From: Austropuccinia psidii
Lineage: Eukaryota > Basidiomycota > Pucciniomycetes > Pucciniales > Sphaerophragmiaceae
Length of the DNA stretch: 64,000 bases
NCBI GenBank assembly: GCA_023105745.1
Contig: JALGQZ010000003.1
Location: 46,152,185-46,216,184, forward strand
Reading direction: 5' to 3'
Shown here in pieces: positions 23,791 through 35,498 of this stretch. The stretch's first letter is position 1. Each line of letters starts with the position of its first letter. The notes below the pieces were generated by a model. It ran no database searches and was not told where the DNA came from. It saw only the letters and a list, made by a program, of their open reading frames with translations. The translations under genes were made by a program, and so were the position numbers.

Positions 23791-25524
23791 TTTATCATAG
23801 AGTCCCCCAAGGGAGCAGACCTTATATCGTGCTATGTTTTTCTTTACCATTTCAATCCCATTATTGATTGATCACCCATTATTTTTTTCTATTACTTCTC
23901 CTACTAGTAATGACCTTGCCACTGCAGTCAACAGTGTTTATCTGGTTGGTGAACTTAAGACACCTTCCCTTCCTTCTTCTTTCCATATTCCTCCCATCAT
24001 TGCTTCCATCAATAGATGAAGTCTTCAAAGAGATAAAAGATGTTACTATATCTCTACTTCATATCTTTCAAGGGGATATGGACCTTCCTCTTTTATCCTT
24101 TCATGCCTCCCTGGAGGAGCAGTGGTATGAGGAGGAAGAGCCAGAAGAAATTGAAACTTTGCTGAAGGTAGTCCCTCTTTCTTATGACCAATATTTGGAT
24201 GTATTATGCAAGGTGAAAGAAGAGAAAATTCCTCCACACCACACCGGTGACCATCATATTTAACTGGAGGGGTCTCTACCTCCAGTTTGTGTTATCTACT
24301 CTTCATCAAATCATGATTCAGAAACACTATGGGCCTAAATTTCAGGGAATCTAGAGAAAGGTTTCATCAGGCCAAGCTCCTCTTCAACAGGATCACCTGT
24401 CCTTTTTTTGAGGAAAGGATGGTTGCCTTTGTTTGTGTGTTGACTACTGCAAAATCAATTCTGTCACTAGGAAGAACAGGTATCCTGTTCCTCCTATGAG
24501 CCAGCCCCTTACTGTATTTAATGGTTCCACTATCTTCTCCAAGATAGATCTGTGTGGGGCATGAACTCTCCTGAGACTGAAAGAGGTGGATTAGGATTTA
24601 ACTCCCTTCAGAACCAAATATGGTAGTTATGAGTACTTGGTTATTTCATTTGGCTTGACCAATGCTCCTGATTCATTCCAGAATCTTTTAAATGATAAAT
24701 TTGCAGATTTCTTAGACCTTTTTTTGCAATATATTTAGATGATATTACGGTCTTCTCAAGCACTGAGGAGAAACATGTCAAACATGTGGCCTCTGTCCAC
24801 CAAAGTCTGAGGGACAATAATATGTCTTCTATAGCCTCAAAGTTTGTATTCCATGCCTCAAGTTTGGAATACTTGGGCTATGTTGTTTCAAGTGATGGCC
24901 CCAAGATGGATTCTTCAAAGATTCAGCAAATCCACAATTGGCCTCATCCCGAGAACATCAAGGCCCTTCAATCTTTCCTTCAATTTGCCAATTTCTATCA
25001 TTGTTTCATTAAGAATTACTCAAAAAATCACTCTTCTCACTTCCCTCCTTAAAAAAGATTAATGCTTTATCTTCAATGAGGAATCTCTCAGTCAGTTTCA
25101 GATACTCAAAGAGGCCTTTGCCACTGCTCCTATCCTTTAACACTGGAATATGTTTATGCCAGCTATTGTAGACACTGATGCTTCTGATTACTACTTGATT
25201 GCGGGACTGAGTCAGTTTAATGACTCAGGAAAGCATCCCATTTCATTTAATAGTCACAAGCTTCTCCCAGCTGAGCTCGAATATAAAATTCATGACAAGG
25301 AACTTCTTGGCATATTTTGGGCTCTCAAGCACTGGAGAGCTGTTCTTATTTCTCTTTCTCATTCTTTTGAAGTATAGACAGACCATTCTTCTCTTCAATA
25401 TTTTATGTATTCCAAAGTCCTTAGTTTTTGTCAAGCCCACTGGGCTAAATTTCTTTGAGTTTCATTTCAACATCACTTACCACCTGGGAAGGATGCACAC
25501 TCTACTAGATGACTTGTCAAATTG
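23791..25524 (+). pseudogene. E2 reverse transcriptase and RNase H, degraded
   Basis: The linker ends in an acidic block with EEEEPEEIETLL, then KVVPLSYDQYLDVLCKVK and PPHHTGDHHI (24090-24262). RT motifs are scattered across frames: KIDLCGA (24542), [13 protein letters not shown], the polymerase box YLDD at 24732-24743, and an LGYVVSSDGPKMDSSKIQQ segment from 24870. RNase H gives ATVDTDASDYYL-like (about 25160), HDKELLGIFWALKHW (25290-25335) and YHLGRMHTLLDDLS at the end. Several frameshifts and stops make it inactive. Confidence 0.8.
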
Positions 25525-26069
25525 AAATTACATGTTCCCAGGAAGGGGGGTGGACTTCATCAGCAATAATCCTCAAAGTTTTCATTAAGTTCTCAAGCAA
25601 GATGAAATTCAATAGTCAATATTCTTCTCAATCAAGGGAGAAATTTTCTCAGATTTAGTTTACCAAATTTAAAAAGAAGTATGGCAAGACAAAGATTATA
25701 TAGAAGTACTCAAGAAACTAGCAAGGGGTGAATCAGTCTCAGATTATTCTCTTGAACCTGAAGCCAAGTTATCATTATTCAAAGATGGAGTGGTCATTCC
25801 AAGAAATCAAGAAATTCAATTAGATATTATTCAAAAGAATCATGACTCACCATTGGCTGGCCACCCTGGCCAGTAGAAGACCCTCAACTTCAACAAGAGC
25901 AATATTTTTTGGGCTGGAATGAATCAAATCGTCAAGGACTATGTTTCCTCATGTCAGCAATTTTCAAGAAACAAGAATGGTCATCATAAGAATTTTGGAT
26001 TACTAAGTCCTCTTCAAATTCAATTTGGTCCTTGGAGCTCCTTATCAATGTACTTTATCACTCAATTTC
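25525..26069 (+). pseudogene. E2 integrase, N-terminal part, cut by E3
   Basis: The zinc-binding segment is visible as HDSPLAGHPGQ (25843-25875), then WAGMNQIVKDYVSSCQQFSRNK (25912-25980), giving the HHCC-type spacing with the second Cys lost (CQQF). The start of the catalytic core (GPWSSLSMYFITQF) is cut at 26069 by E3. The core resumes at 50691. Confidence 0.72.
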
Positions 26070-27506
26070 TGTTAGCCTGTGACTCAAAACCAGAGCATGA
26101 GCATGACAGCAAAAATCCATAAATCAATGGTATAGCCAAAATACCAACAAAACATGTATCTGAGACAAACCAGCTCAAACGTTATCAAAAGAAGGAAACT
26201 CACCTCTTTCCAAATATACAAGTCCCACCATCATAGGAAAATGTATAACAAAGTTATTCCTGCTCAAGATGGTTCCTGAGCATAAACCTTAATTTTCACC
26301 TCTCATCTAAACTCCATAGGAAGAGGCTTAACCCCATCAAATGGGTATTCAAAATGAAGCGCTAAGTCAGGGCTCTCTAATGATACTAGACAAATTGAGC
26401 TAGCACCATAATTACAAAAGCTATGACCAAAATAGGGTCAAATAAGGTTGAAAAGAATATTCACCTCTCATCTAGCTTCTACAGTTTTAGTGTGAGATAC
26501 CTAAAGTGGGGTCTTTTTGGAAAGAGCATAATCAGGGCTATCTGATGGGGCCATTCATTTTCCCATATTTCATCTAGAACAAACTTTATGGGTCAATAAA
26601 GCTCTATACAGTTTTTAAGCAAAACATATATATGTACAAACATTCTTGTACATGGCATAGCTTTTCCATACTTAATGATAGCCATATCAAATGAGGTACC
26701 ATTGTGTAGAACACATCCAGGGCTACACAATGAGCCAGCTCTGAAGTTGATATCTCAAAAATTGACAAATTTATGGCAGCTTTAAGCTCAAAGTCCCACA
26801 GTTAAGCCAATTCATTCTTACTGTGGGATATTCTCCCATAGGTATGGTTATGAGGTGTCAAATAGACAAAGAAGCATGTTTATACTTCAATACCTTATAA
26901 TTCATTTAATACTGGGGTCCCATACAGGTTCTGTACAGCATTCTATGCGTCATACATGTCAGAAGAGGGCCATGTGTTTCCCAGATGAAAATTTTCACCC
27001 TGTGTTGGTGAAAACTGCCCAGATGTGGTTTCAAAACCACATCTGAGCCCAATACAGAGCATAAAGGCACTATGAAAGCCACAAGCCAGTACTATTAAGT
27101 GAAAAACTCTTTACTTCATCTATGTGGATGGTCTAGAGGGCCATTCCACCCCATTTTAGGATAAAAGGAGGCCTTTTCTCCACCAGAAAAGGTTTCCTCA
27201 TCCTGCTCTTGAATTCCTATGTAGTACAACTGTCAAAACCAGTAATACTCTTGGAAAATGATCAGGTTATAATTTAAATTCTTAAGTATTGTAGTTCTTA
27301 TTATAGTAATACAACTGGTAAGACTGCACCCAGGGCCTCACAATAGTCCTCACTACCACTATTTCACAATAGAAAAGCCCTTATTATTCAATCTTAATCT
27401 TTTATTATCCATTACAAACTTCTTTTAAATTAATTTTACCACGTCACAGTCATAGTTAAAGTTGTAAATAGCCTTATTACACCTTCATCATAGACTCAGC
27501 CTGACA
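26070..27506 (+). repeat. 5' LTR of E3 (family LD, 1437 bp)
   Basis: Starts TGTTAGCCTGTGACTC (TGTCAGCC in the 3' copy) and ends CAGCCTGACA, followed by the primer-site motif. It aligns throughout with 49252-50690 and with the solo LTR 42954-44391. Confidence 0.95.
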
Positions 27507-27525
27507 TTTTGGGGGCCTGGCCATG
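27507..27525 (+). promoter_or_regulatory. Candidate primer-binding site of E3
   Basis: TTTTGGGGGCCTGGCCATG directly follows the LTR, the same motif as in E4 and E5. The ATG at its end opens only a nine-codon frame that stops at TAA (27550-27552) just before a GTAAGC donor-like sequence. Confidence 0.7.
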
Positions 27526-27552
27526 TTTTTTGAACTTTTTTGGACCTTATAA

Positions 27553-28130
27553 GTAAGCTTTTTCTCTTATTTTCTTCATTATGACACTTTTGTTTCTCTT
27601 TTTTAGGCGTAAAATGTATTAAAAAATAAATATAATATATATATTTTATTTATTTTTTGAGTGGTATATGCTGTATACCAGTGTGTTTTATTTTACGTTT
27701 ATTTCCTTGTTGCGTGGTTGATTATAATTTAATCACCACAAAACCCTTATTTTTGGTGTGTTTTACATATTTAAACACTTTAAACCATTAATATAGTCAT
27801 TTATTTAATTAAATAAGGACACCTATTACTTTAAAACCAACAGTTGAGGCATGGTTGGGTACATTGTTAATTTCAATTACCCTCTTACATAACCACTTTT
27901 TCAGATTATACTTGCTAATTACAAGTTAATCTATGAGATACTGCTATACAAACAGTGTGCCAGATATCTGTAAGCTGCATTTCTCATGTGGAATTGTTAA
28001 TTCAATTTCACTGTCATAATACAAGGGCATAATATAGAAAGATATTGCATATAGGCCATTCTTAGACATGCAAAGAGCATTTTGAGAAGTCTTAACTGAC
28101 AATAAGACCTCTTTTTCATGCTTTATTCAG
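27553..28130 (+). other. Candidate leader intron of E3
   Basis: Donor GTAAGC is preceded by TTATAA; the acceptor is TTTATTCAG at 28122-28130. Joining the A at 27552 to the TG at 28131 would create an ATG in frame with the leader exon. The 578 nt length is long for this genome, so the donor choice is uncertain; the acceptor is stronger. Confidence 0.45.
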
Positions 28131-29199
28131 TGGATGAAAACTACATCCCACTAGAGACCCAGTCACGGACCAACACACCAGTGACACCCTCAGAACCAGA
28201 GGGCAGCAAGGGCAAAGGAAAGAAGCACAGTGAAGGCCTTATAACAGCTAAAAAGTGGACACCCATTGCCACTCAGAGGAATAGAAAACCACAAAGCTCT
28301 GCATCAATACAAGGTAAACCAACCTTAACAACTTGTACAGGAAAGATTACAGTAATTAACCCAGTTGTAACCTCTAAAGGCAAATTGCCAAAAGCAGCAG
28401 ACAACAAATTTGTACAAGGCACAGTCAAAGGTAAATACCCTAAGAACATAAAGTTTTTGACTGCTTGCAAACATTGATATGTCACTTGTACACCTCAGAG
28501 ACCTTGGTTTCCAAAGGCATCATCCAGAGGACAGAGAAGGCTTGTACAGAACCAGAAGACCTGGAAGAGGACACCTTGAACACAGTGGTGGATGGCAAGA
28601 CATTGAGGGAAATAATACCCACTCTGCCATTCACATTCCAATTAAACAGAAACCTCAAACCAGAGGAATGGAAGGATATGGATCAAGCTCTTCAGCTCCA
28701 CCAACTCCTCAAAGACCTTTTTCAATGAAGCATGGACAACAAGAGCTTCAACCTGGCATCCCACTGGGCAGAACCTGGAGCAAGTTTCCAGAAGATATGT
28801 CCCAAAGAGATAGACTTAAGAGACCTTATTCTAATCACCAAAGGTTGGAATCCCACCAGGCAGCTCAGACTCCTGGAGGTGAGGGCAAACAGCATAAGGG
28901 AGAATCAAGCCACTATCCAAGCTATAGAAGAACAACTGACCCATACAGGGCATACTCAGATTCCTTCAGGCTCACAAGGAGTAGACCAAACCAGCTCTCC
29001 AATGGCTTCACACCATTCAGGAACCAACAGATCAGTGTCCAAGAGTCACCATTCTTCACAATCTCAGGAAGCGTCCAGGAGAAGACAAGGATACAGGGGC
29101 AAAAACAAGAGCACCTTCAACCAAAGGCAGAGAGAGTCAGACCCAATTATCCAGAAGCTGTTGGATTTGGTGAAAGAAGTACACAAGAACCAGAAGTAG
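28131..29199 (+). CDS. E3 gag-overlapping accessory ORF (two exons, one internal stop)
   Basis: Exon 28131-28430 (threonine/lysine-rich, TPVTPSEPEGSKGKGKK) joins exon 28499-29199 after removal of the 68 nt intron. With the A supplied by the leader splice the total is 1002 nt, exactly 334 codons. The only internal stop is TGA at 28726. The second exon reads ETLVSKGIIQRTEKACTEPE, then LKPEEWKDMDQALQLHQLL and KGWNPTRQLRLLEVRANSIR, and ends KLLDLVKEVHKNQK. It overlaps the gag frame by about 700 nt with both frames open. GWNP and the EEW motif recur in E5 and E1. The function is unknown; no membrane segment or enzyme motif is visible. I recall such a protein among A. psidii predictions, unchecked. 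Confidence 0.6.
28431..28498 (+). other. Predicted E3 intron containing the gag ATG
   Basis: Donor GTAAAT at 28431 and acceptor CTCAG at 28494-28498 give 68 nt. The gag ATG is 28479-28481, 20 nt before the second exon. Unspliced RNA would translate Gag (MSLVHLRDLGF...); spliced RNA joins the leader exon to the other frame, phase 1 on both sides. Confidence 0.62.
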
Positions 29200-30700
29200 C
29201 TATACATAGCTCTAGCATCAGTAGTCCTATTAATAGAGATATTACTCCCACTCAGATTGAACATGATGTTGTCACACCTGAGAGTAACTTAAACAGTAAT
29301 TCACTGTGATTACAAATGTCCCAATATGCTGAGCAAACTCAAAAGCAGTTTCCAGAACTTGAAGCAAGCCATGAGAGGATGAAAAATTAACAGCCTTCAT
29401 GGACAAAACTGTTCAAACTCTTCAAGAAGGACATCCTCAATTAAGAAAAGCCTCTGAAGAGACCAACAAAGTACTGAATTTAGTCTTTGAAGAACAAAAA
29501 CACAGCAAAAGGGACAGGGATTTTCTGGATCAAGACATAAACAAACTGTTTAATGTCTACTATAGCTTGAAGCCCCAACCACAAGGCCATGCTATGGAGA
29601 ATCCATATCACCAAGAGGACATCAAACCAGATGCCATTTGGGTGAATAAGGCAAGATCTCCATCTCAATACCAGGATGGAGATAATATGTCTTATTCTGA
29701 GAAGGACACATTAAAACAGCTCCCTGAAGCCTCAATCTGGCGCAAATTCTCCGGTACAGGGAAATATGATAATATGGAACTCATATATTATATTGATGGA
29801 ATCTTCATCAATTTACCAAGCATACCAGATAAATGGATTACTGCTAGACTTAATATAGCATTTAAATTACATGATAGTATTTGGTACACAGAAATGAAAG
29901 AAATCCATGGCAGGAGAAACTGGCCATGGTGTAATAGTCAAATCATCCAAAAGTACAGCAATGGTACTTTGATATGGAAAAAGACCATGTCATTTTAAAA
30001 TGAAAAGTATTCAGTAGACAAATATCCATATGAGTGGTGTCTTAGAAAGTCTTAAAGACTTAAAGCCATTGATCCTCAAATGAACATTCAGATGAGGAAT
30101 CAAAAACTCCTGAAACAAATGCCAGGAGAACTAGAGAATGCAGTGAAATGAAGATTCAACTATAATTGCACTCTAGATGACATTGCAAATACCTTACAAG
30201 ACATAAGGAAAAGAACAAATATAGGGAAATATTCCCCATATAAAAGCAGTGGTTTCAAATAGAAACAACCTTTCAGGGTAGAGTTTAAAGACAAACCAAG
30301 AGAAATAGTGGCAGAAGTGATTAAGAAGAAGAATTCTTGTCATAATTGTGGCTCAACAGACCATTATTCTAATAACTGTCCAAATGCAAAGAAGAAAGTC
30401 TATGCCATTGAGAAAGTCCCAGAGGAGGAATCCCCCACATAGGATTCTGAATCATACTCTATGGGATATGCCATCATAGAACAATCTTATGAAGAGAACG
30501 ACCCAAGAGAGGAATTTCTAGTGGAATACCAAGAAGAAACCCCACTAGAAATTCAGGACATATGGTTGGAAGCAGGCATGCCACAAGACACTGCCAATGA
30601 AAACTTGTGCAAACATACACAGGATGCACAGACATTCCTGCTCACACCAACCAAAGGAATGGCATACATACATGGGACAGCCACAAAAATGACTGTTTGA
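28479..30700 (+). pseudogene. E3 gag, three broken segments
   Basis: Segment 28479-29309 is a long open N-terminal part (276 codons, rich in Ser, Gln, Pro and Arg) ending at a TGA. Segment 29399-29998 covers the capsid, with LPEASIWRKFSGTGKYDNMEL, ITARLNIAFK and IHGRRNWPW. A stop and frameshifts follow. The CCHC knuckle at 30338-30379 (CHNCGSTDHYSNNC) is complete. An acidic tail (30461-30700) leads to the protease. About three disabling changes separate it from an intact Gag. Confidence 0.82.
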
Positions 30701-33443
30701 ATTGACAATGCTCAACACCCATTGATAATTGACAGTTGGGCACACTGTTCCATAGTGGCCAGAAATTATCTGGGCAATCACTTCCCAAATTGGGAAAAAC
30801 AGCTCTTTCCAACCAAAGCAAAGAACTTCAAAAGTACTTCAGGGAAGATGAATTCTATTGGGACAACTATCAAAGAGATAACTATACCCCACAGGAAGGG
30901 TAATATCAGACTCAACCCAGAGTTTGTAGTGCTTGATGATGTCCACATCCAAGGATTCTTACTGGGGAAAGATTACCAGAGGATGTATAGTATTGATATT
31001 TACAATAGTAAAAACAGGCACATTACCATTGGCACCAACAAGGAAAAGGAATTTTCACTTGATATATACCAAATATCTTCCCAGGATCCACTGGAAGAAC
31101 TACTTAATGAATTCAGAGAGGGCCAGTTCAGAACTACCCTCACCAGTAAACAGAAACTAAGTTAGTTGAAGATGCTGAGAAAGAATAGACCAGCATTTGC
31201 CATTTGTGAAGACCCATTAGGCAAACTTAGAGGCCATGATATAGAACTATATCTGGATTTGGAAAGACCTTATCCACCCATGCTCAGGAGACCTCCATAC
31301 CAAGCAAGTCTAGAGACTAGGAAAGAAATTGAAAAACACATCAATGAACTCCTGGAAATGGATTTCATCAGAAAGATTGGACACAATGAAATAATGGAAA
31401 TCACCACTCCTGTCCTTATCACCTGGCATGATGGAAAATATAGGTTGTGTGTTGATTTCAGAGCTCTGAATAACTACATAAAAGCTGACAGGTACCCTAT
31501 ACAAAGGATAACTCATTCCCTAGACAAACTGGCAAAAGCCAAGTACATTACCAAGATGGATTGTATGAAAGGCTTTCACCAGAATGAAGTGAAACCAAAC
31601 TCCATGAAATTACTCAGAATCATATGCCATATGGGCATATATGAGTACACCAGGATGCCATATGGCATCAAAAATGCACCATCCCACTTCCAAAGGATGA
31701 TGGACACAATATTTCAAGAAGAAATATCGGAAGGCTTGATGGTAGTGTATATTGATGACATCATTATATACTCAAAGACATGGGAGGACCATGTGCAGTA
31801 CATAGACAGAGTTCTAAGTAAATGTACACCCATTAATCTGAAGATTTAACTTAAAAAGTGCAATTTTGGCCAACAAGTGCTACTAGCTGTAGGACATGAA
31901 GTCTCAGGTATTAGTCTGGCAATAGACCAGAACAAAGTAGCAGAAGTACTGCAAAAGCAAGTACCAAAAATCATCAAAGATATGCAATCTTTCCTTAGGT
32001 TTGCTAGCTATTATAGAAACCAAATCAAAAGTTTTGCCCACATAACTAGTAGTCTGTACAAGTTATGTTCAAAAGATGTAGTTTTTGAAATTACCAAGGA
32101 AAGGATGGATTCATATGAGAGGATCAAACATGAGCTCACAAATGCACCTGTGCTTGTCTTACCTGACTTTGAACTACCATTCAAGTTATACATAGATGCA
32201 GCATGCAGCCAAGGCTTAGAGGCAGCCCTTCACCAGGGACAAATTGTGGATGGTGAACCAAGAGAGGGAGTAATATGCTACATCTATAGGCATCTGAAAT
32301 ACTAAGAAGCCAGGTATGGGGCCACCCAGACTGAATGCCTATGCTTAGTCTGGGCCCTGGAAAAACTCCACTATTATTTGGAGGGTGCAGTCTTTGAAGT
32401 CTACACAGACTGCACAGCCTTGAAGTCCTTACTGGACATGAAGACTACCAACAGACACATCTCGAGGTGGCAAATAGCCATTCAAGAGTATAGGGGCAGT
32501 ATGACCATCATATACAAGGAAGGTAAAAGCCATACCAATGCAGATGGCCACTGGATAATGTCAAAGGCAACCCAGCTTATGACCCTGAAGTAGCAGCCAA
32601 GATCCCTATCCATTTCATGGAAATATATAGGTGGAAAAATTTCAGATTTTCTGAATGGGAACCAGAAAGTGGTACCCCAAACAGTGGAGACACTGATTCA
32701 GAAGGAACAAAAACTCCCATACTGGGAATAAGCTCCTCAGAACTGCATAATTAATTATTCAATGCAGTGATGAAGGCATATGTCAAACACAAACAGTGTG
32801 GCATATTTTTGCAACTCCTACAACAAAAATACAGGAGCCCAGAACTGGCATCCCAGTTAGAGGAACCCTGGTTGAGGGACTATAAGGATAACAAGTTTTC
32901 CTTATAGATGGCCTGCTCTACCATAGGGAAAAGCACACTAGTGCACTCACCATAGTAGACAGGGACCATATATCCTTGATCCTACAAGAATTCCATGACT
33001 TCCCCTATATGGGACACATGAGTGAGGACAGAACCAAGGAGAGGGTACAAGCACAACTTGGTGGCCCAAATGGGAACAAGAGTTGAGTTAATACATCAAC
33101 ACTTGTGAAAGATGCCAAAAGGCAAATAGAAAACATGGTAAGAAGTATGGGTTGCTTCAACACATAGAAGAACCCAAGCACCCATGGGAAACCATCAACA
33201 TGGACTGGGTTACAGGACTTGTACCAGGATGCATGGAGAAATTCAATACTTGCTTGATCATAGCTGATAGTTTGAGCAAGAGTGTGAGGTGCCTACCATG
33301 TCACAAAGAGGATACAGCCATGGATACTGAACTTTTATTTTGGAATAACATAATATCTACCTGTGGAGTCCCTAAGATTATCATTAGTGATAGGGACCCA
33401 AAATTCACACTAGAATTTTGGACCAACCTCTATGACATGCTGG
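30701..33443 (+). pseudogene. E3 protease, RT, RNase H and integrase N-terminal part
   Basis: The protease site (30731-30739) reads DSWA, the catalytic DSGA glycine being changed to Trp. RT (31166-31849) is nearly intact: [49 protein letters not shown], and polymerase box YIDD at 31748-31759. A TAA follows at 31847. RNase H (31877-32593) has FKLYIDAA and a TDCTALKSLL block, but the closing NADG block is frameshifted. Integrase gives the [10 protein letters not shown] zinc cysteines and the core MDWVTG Asp and SDRDPKF Asp. E4 inserts at 33448, and the catalytic Glu lies beyond it. Confidence 0.85.
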
Positions 33444-33448
33444 GTACT

Positions 33449-35275
33449 TGTGAGCCTTAGAGGTAATTTCATATACCCAAAAGACCACAAATACAAAAAT
33501 AACATATTAATATAAATAAAATAAATTTATTTATATTATTAAAATAAAAATCAAAATATAAATATAAAATTATATTAAAAATAAAAAAAAATTAATTACA
33601 ATATAAAAATAAAAATACATTAAATTTTGTAAGTGTAGATTACATTTATAATTGAAAAAGTTAAGTAAAAATGAAATTTGAACAAAATTGTGAAAAAACA
33701 AATAAATTTGGAAAAAAGTTAAATAAAATTATTATAACTTTTTATCCAATAAATAAACATATAAGAATTATTTCACCATTGGATTCCTCATAAAAAATCA
33801 GGTGGGGTCACCTCTGAGTGAAATTCTTGTAACTCAACTCTAAATAAGCTTAAATTAAGTTTTTAGTATTTTCAATACAAAAGTTGGAAATCCTCAAAAC
33901 TTTGATTTAATTCACACCACATGCGGTGTTAACCATCAAATTTTGTGTTAAAATTGAGGTGTTGTGTTTAATTTAGAAGTTATGAGGAATTGAAGTATTT
34001 TCAATTGAATTCAATTGAAATGTCAAAATGTGCGCGTGTATTACATAAGTGAACTTTGATTTACACATGAGGTTTCAATTATTACTGTATTGTACTGTAC
34101 AATTGAATTGAATTACATATGTAAATTATAAGTATAATACATGATGAGGAATTAAAGGAAAAATAAATTGGAAAGATTAAATTTGGGGGGGAAAAGGAAC
34201 TCCAGCTCTAAGGGGGAGCTAGACTCCCAAATTCCTTGCTGACAGGCGTGGGATGTCAAAATTCATGCAAAAGTTTATCACTTTTGGCCTGGAATTGAGT
34301 TACAGGGTCTGTGGACTCAATTGATGATGAGGTTTTGATACCAACTGGGGTAGTTTTAGCTGTTTCCAAGAGGGTAAAACTACCCTTAAGATAAAACAAT
34401 CATAGTAAAAACAGTTTTAACTGGTTTCTACGCCTCTGACACACATTCTGACGTGTTTTGAAGGCTCTAGGCCTGGTATTGCTATAGTAATGGCTGATTT
34501 AAGGGTCTAAAATGGCTAAAAATGGCTTAAACCAGCCCTTTTTGGTCTAAACCAGGGTTCAATGATGCCATAATTGGCTTTTCTGTTGTCAGACTGTTTT
34601 TCACGACTGACAAGAGTAAATTTTACTTTTGGAGTAAGAGAATTGATGGCTATAAAAGAATGTCTTCTTTGCCCCACTTTTCTCTTCATGTTAGAATCTT
34701 TTCCTTTTATAATTAGTTTAAACATTGTTAAACCAATCAATAAGAGATTCCAACCACCATTTTTAAATCATTTTAATCCTTTTAACCACGTGAAAAAATC
34801 ATTTTAATCATTGTTTGTAACTTTTATAATCATTTTTACCCCTGAAACACCCCAAAAGTGAATTAAAGCATCTTTCATCACTGTAAACTTTGTCACTTTG
34901 TTTCCAAATTCTCTCTGGTCACTTTTGGGCGTTTTTTCTCTTTAATATTCTTTTTAAAGACTTTGTTCTTTAATTAATTGCTTTCAGCTCTTTGCTCAAT
35001 TAATTCCAATTGAAATTGCTCTTGAAGAAATTTCTTTTGTAGCCTTAAAATATCTCTTGTAGAGTATTTTTTGGATAAATGTTTATTGTTGGTAAAACAA
35101 TAAATCTTTATAATATTATTGTTTTATACTAATAAAGTTATAGGCAATAAAATTGGCGTTTTTTCTCTTAAAAATAATATTCTTTACTATTTTTAATTGA
35201 ATTTTACCTTATACAAATTTTGAGGACAGGAAAAGTACTTGATTTTTAATCAAAGTTTCATATCCACACCTTACA
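33449..35275 (+). repeat. 5' LTR of E4 (family LB, 1827 bp)
   Basis: TGTGAGCCTTAGAGG to CACACCTTACA. It matches 46542-48368 along its full length, with scattered substitutions and small indels concentrated in the AT-rich first 350 bp. Confidence 0.96.
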
Positions 35276-35293
35276 TTTGGGGGCCCAGCCATG
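35276..35293 (+). promoter_or_regulatory. Candidate primer-binding site of E4
   Basis: TTTGGGGGCCCAGCCATG directly follows the LTR. It differs from the E3 and E5 motif at two positions (CCA for CTG). Confidence 0.7.
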
Positions 35294-35422
35294 ATATTTT
35301 ACCTGCGACATATTTTTTTACTCTTTTTAAATCTTTTTTCTTATATTGAAAAATTTAAAAACATATAAAAAATACTTATAATTCAAAAAAACCCATAAAA
35401 AATAACTTTTTTCATATTATAA

Positions 35423-35498
35423 GTGAGGCTTAAATTTTTATTTCTTTTTTGAAATATCCTTTTTTTACTTAAATAATTGGTTTTTTCATTAATTTTAG
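35423..35498 (+). other. Candidate leader intron of E4
   Basis: Donor GTGAGG is preceded by TTATAA; the acceptor is AATTTTAG, followed by TG. The 76 nt intron is typical in size. Joining A (35422) to TG (35499-35500) would make an ATG in frame with the accessory ORF. Confidence 0.5.

Noticed and set aside
26855..27046. Similar small ORFs at 26855, 43743 and 50008
   Set aside because: They fall at the same place in three copies of the LD LTR, so their similarity reflects the repeat, not a gene.
34516..34740. 74-codon ORF identical to one at 47609-47833
   Set aside because: The identity is explained by the two LTRs of E4 being copies of each other; the frame is inside the LTR and has no motif.
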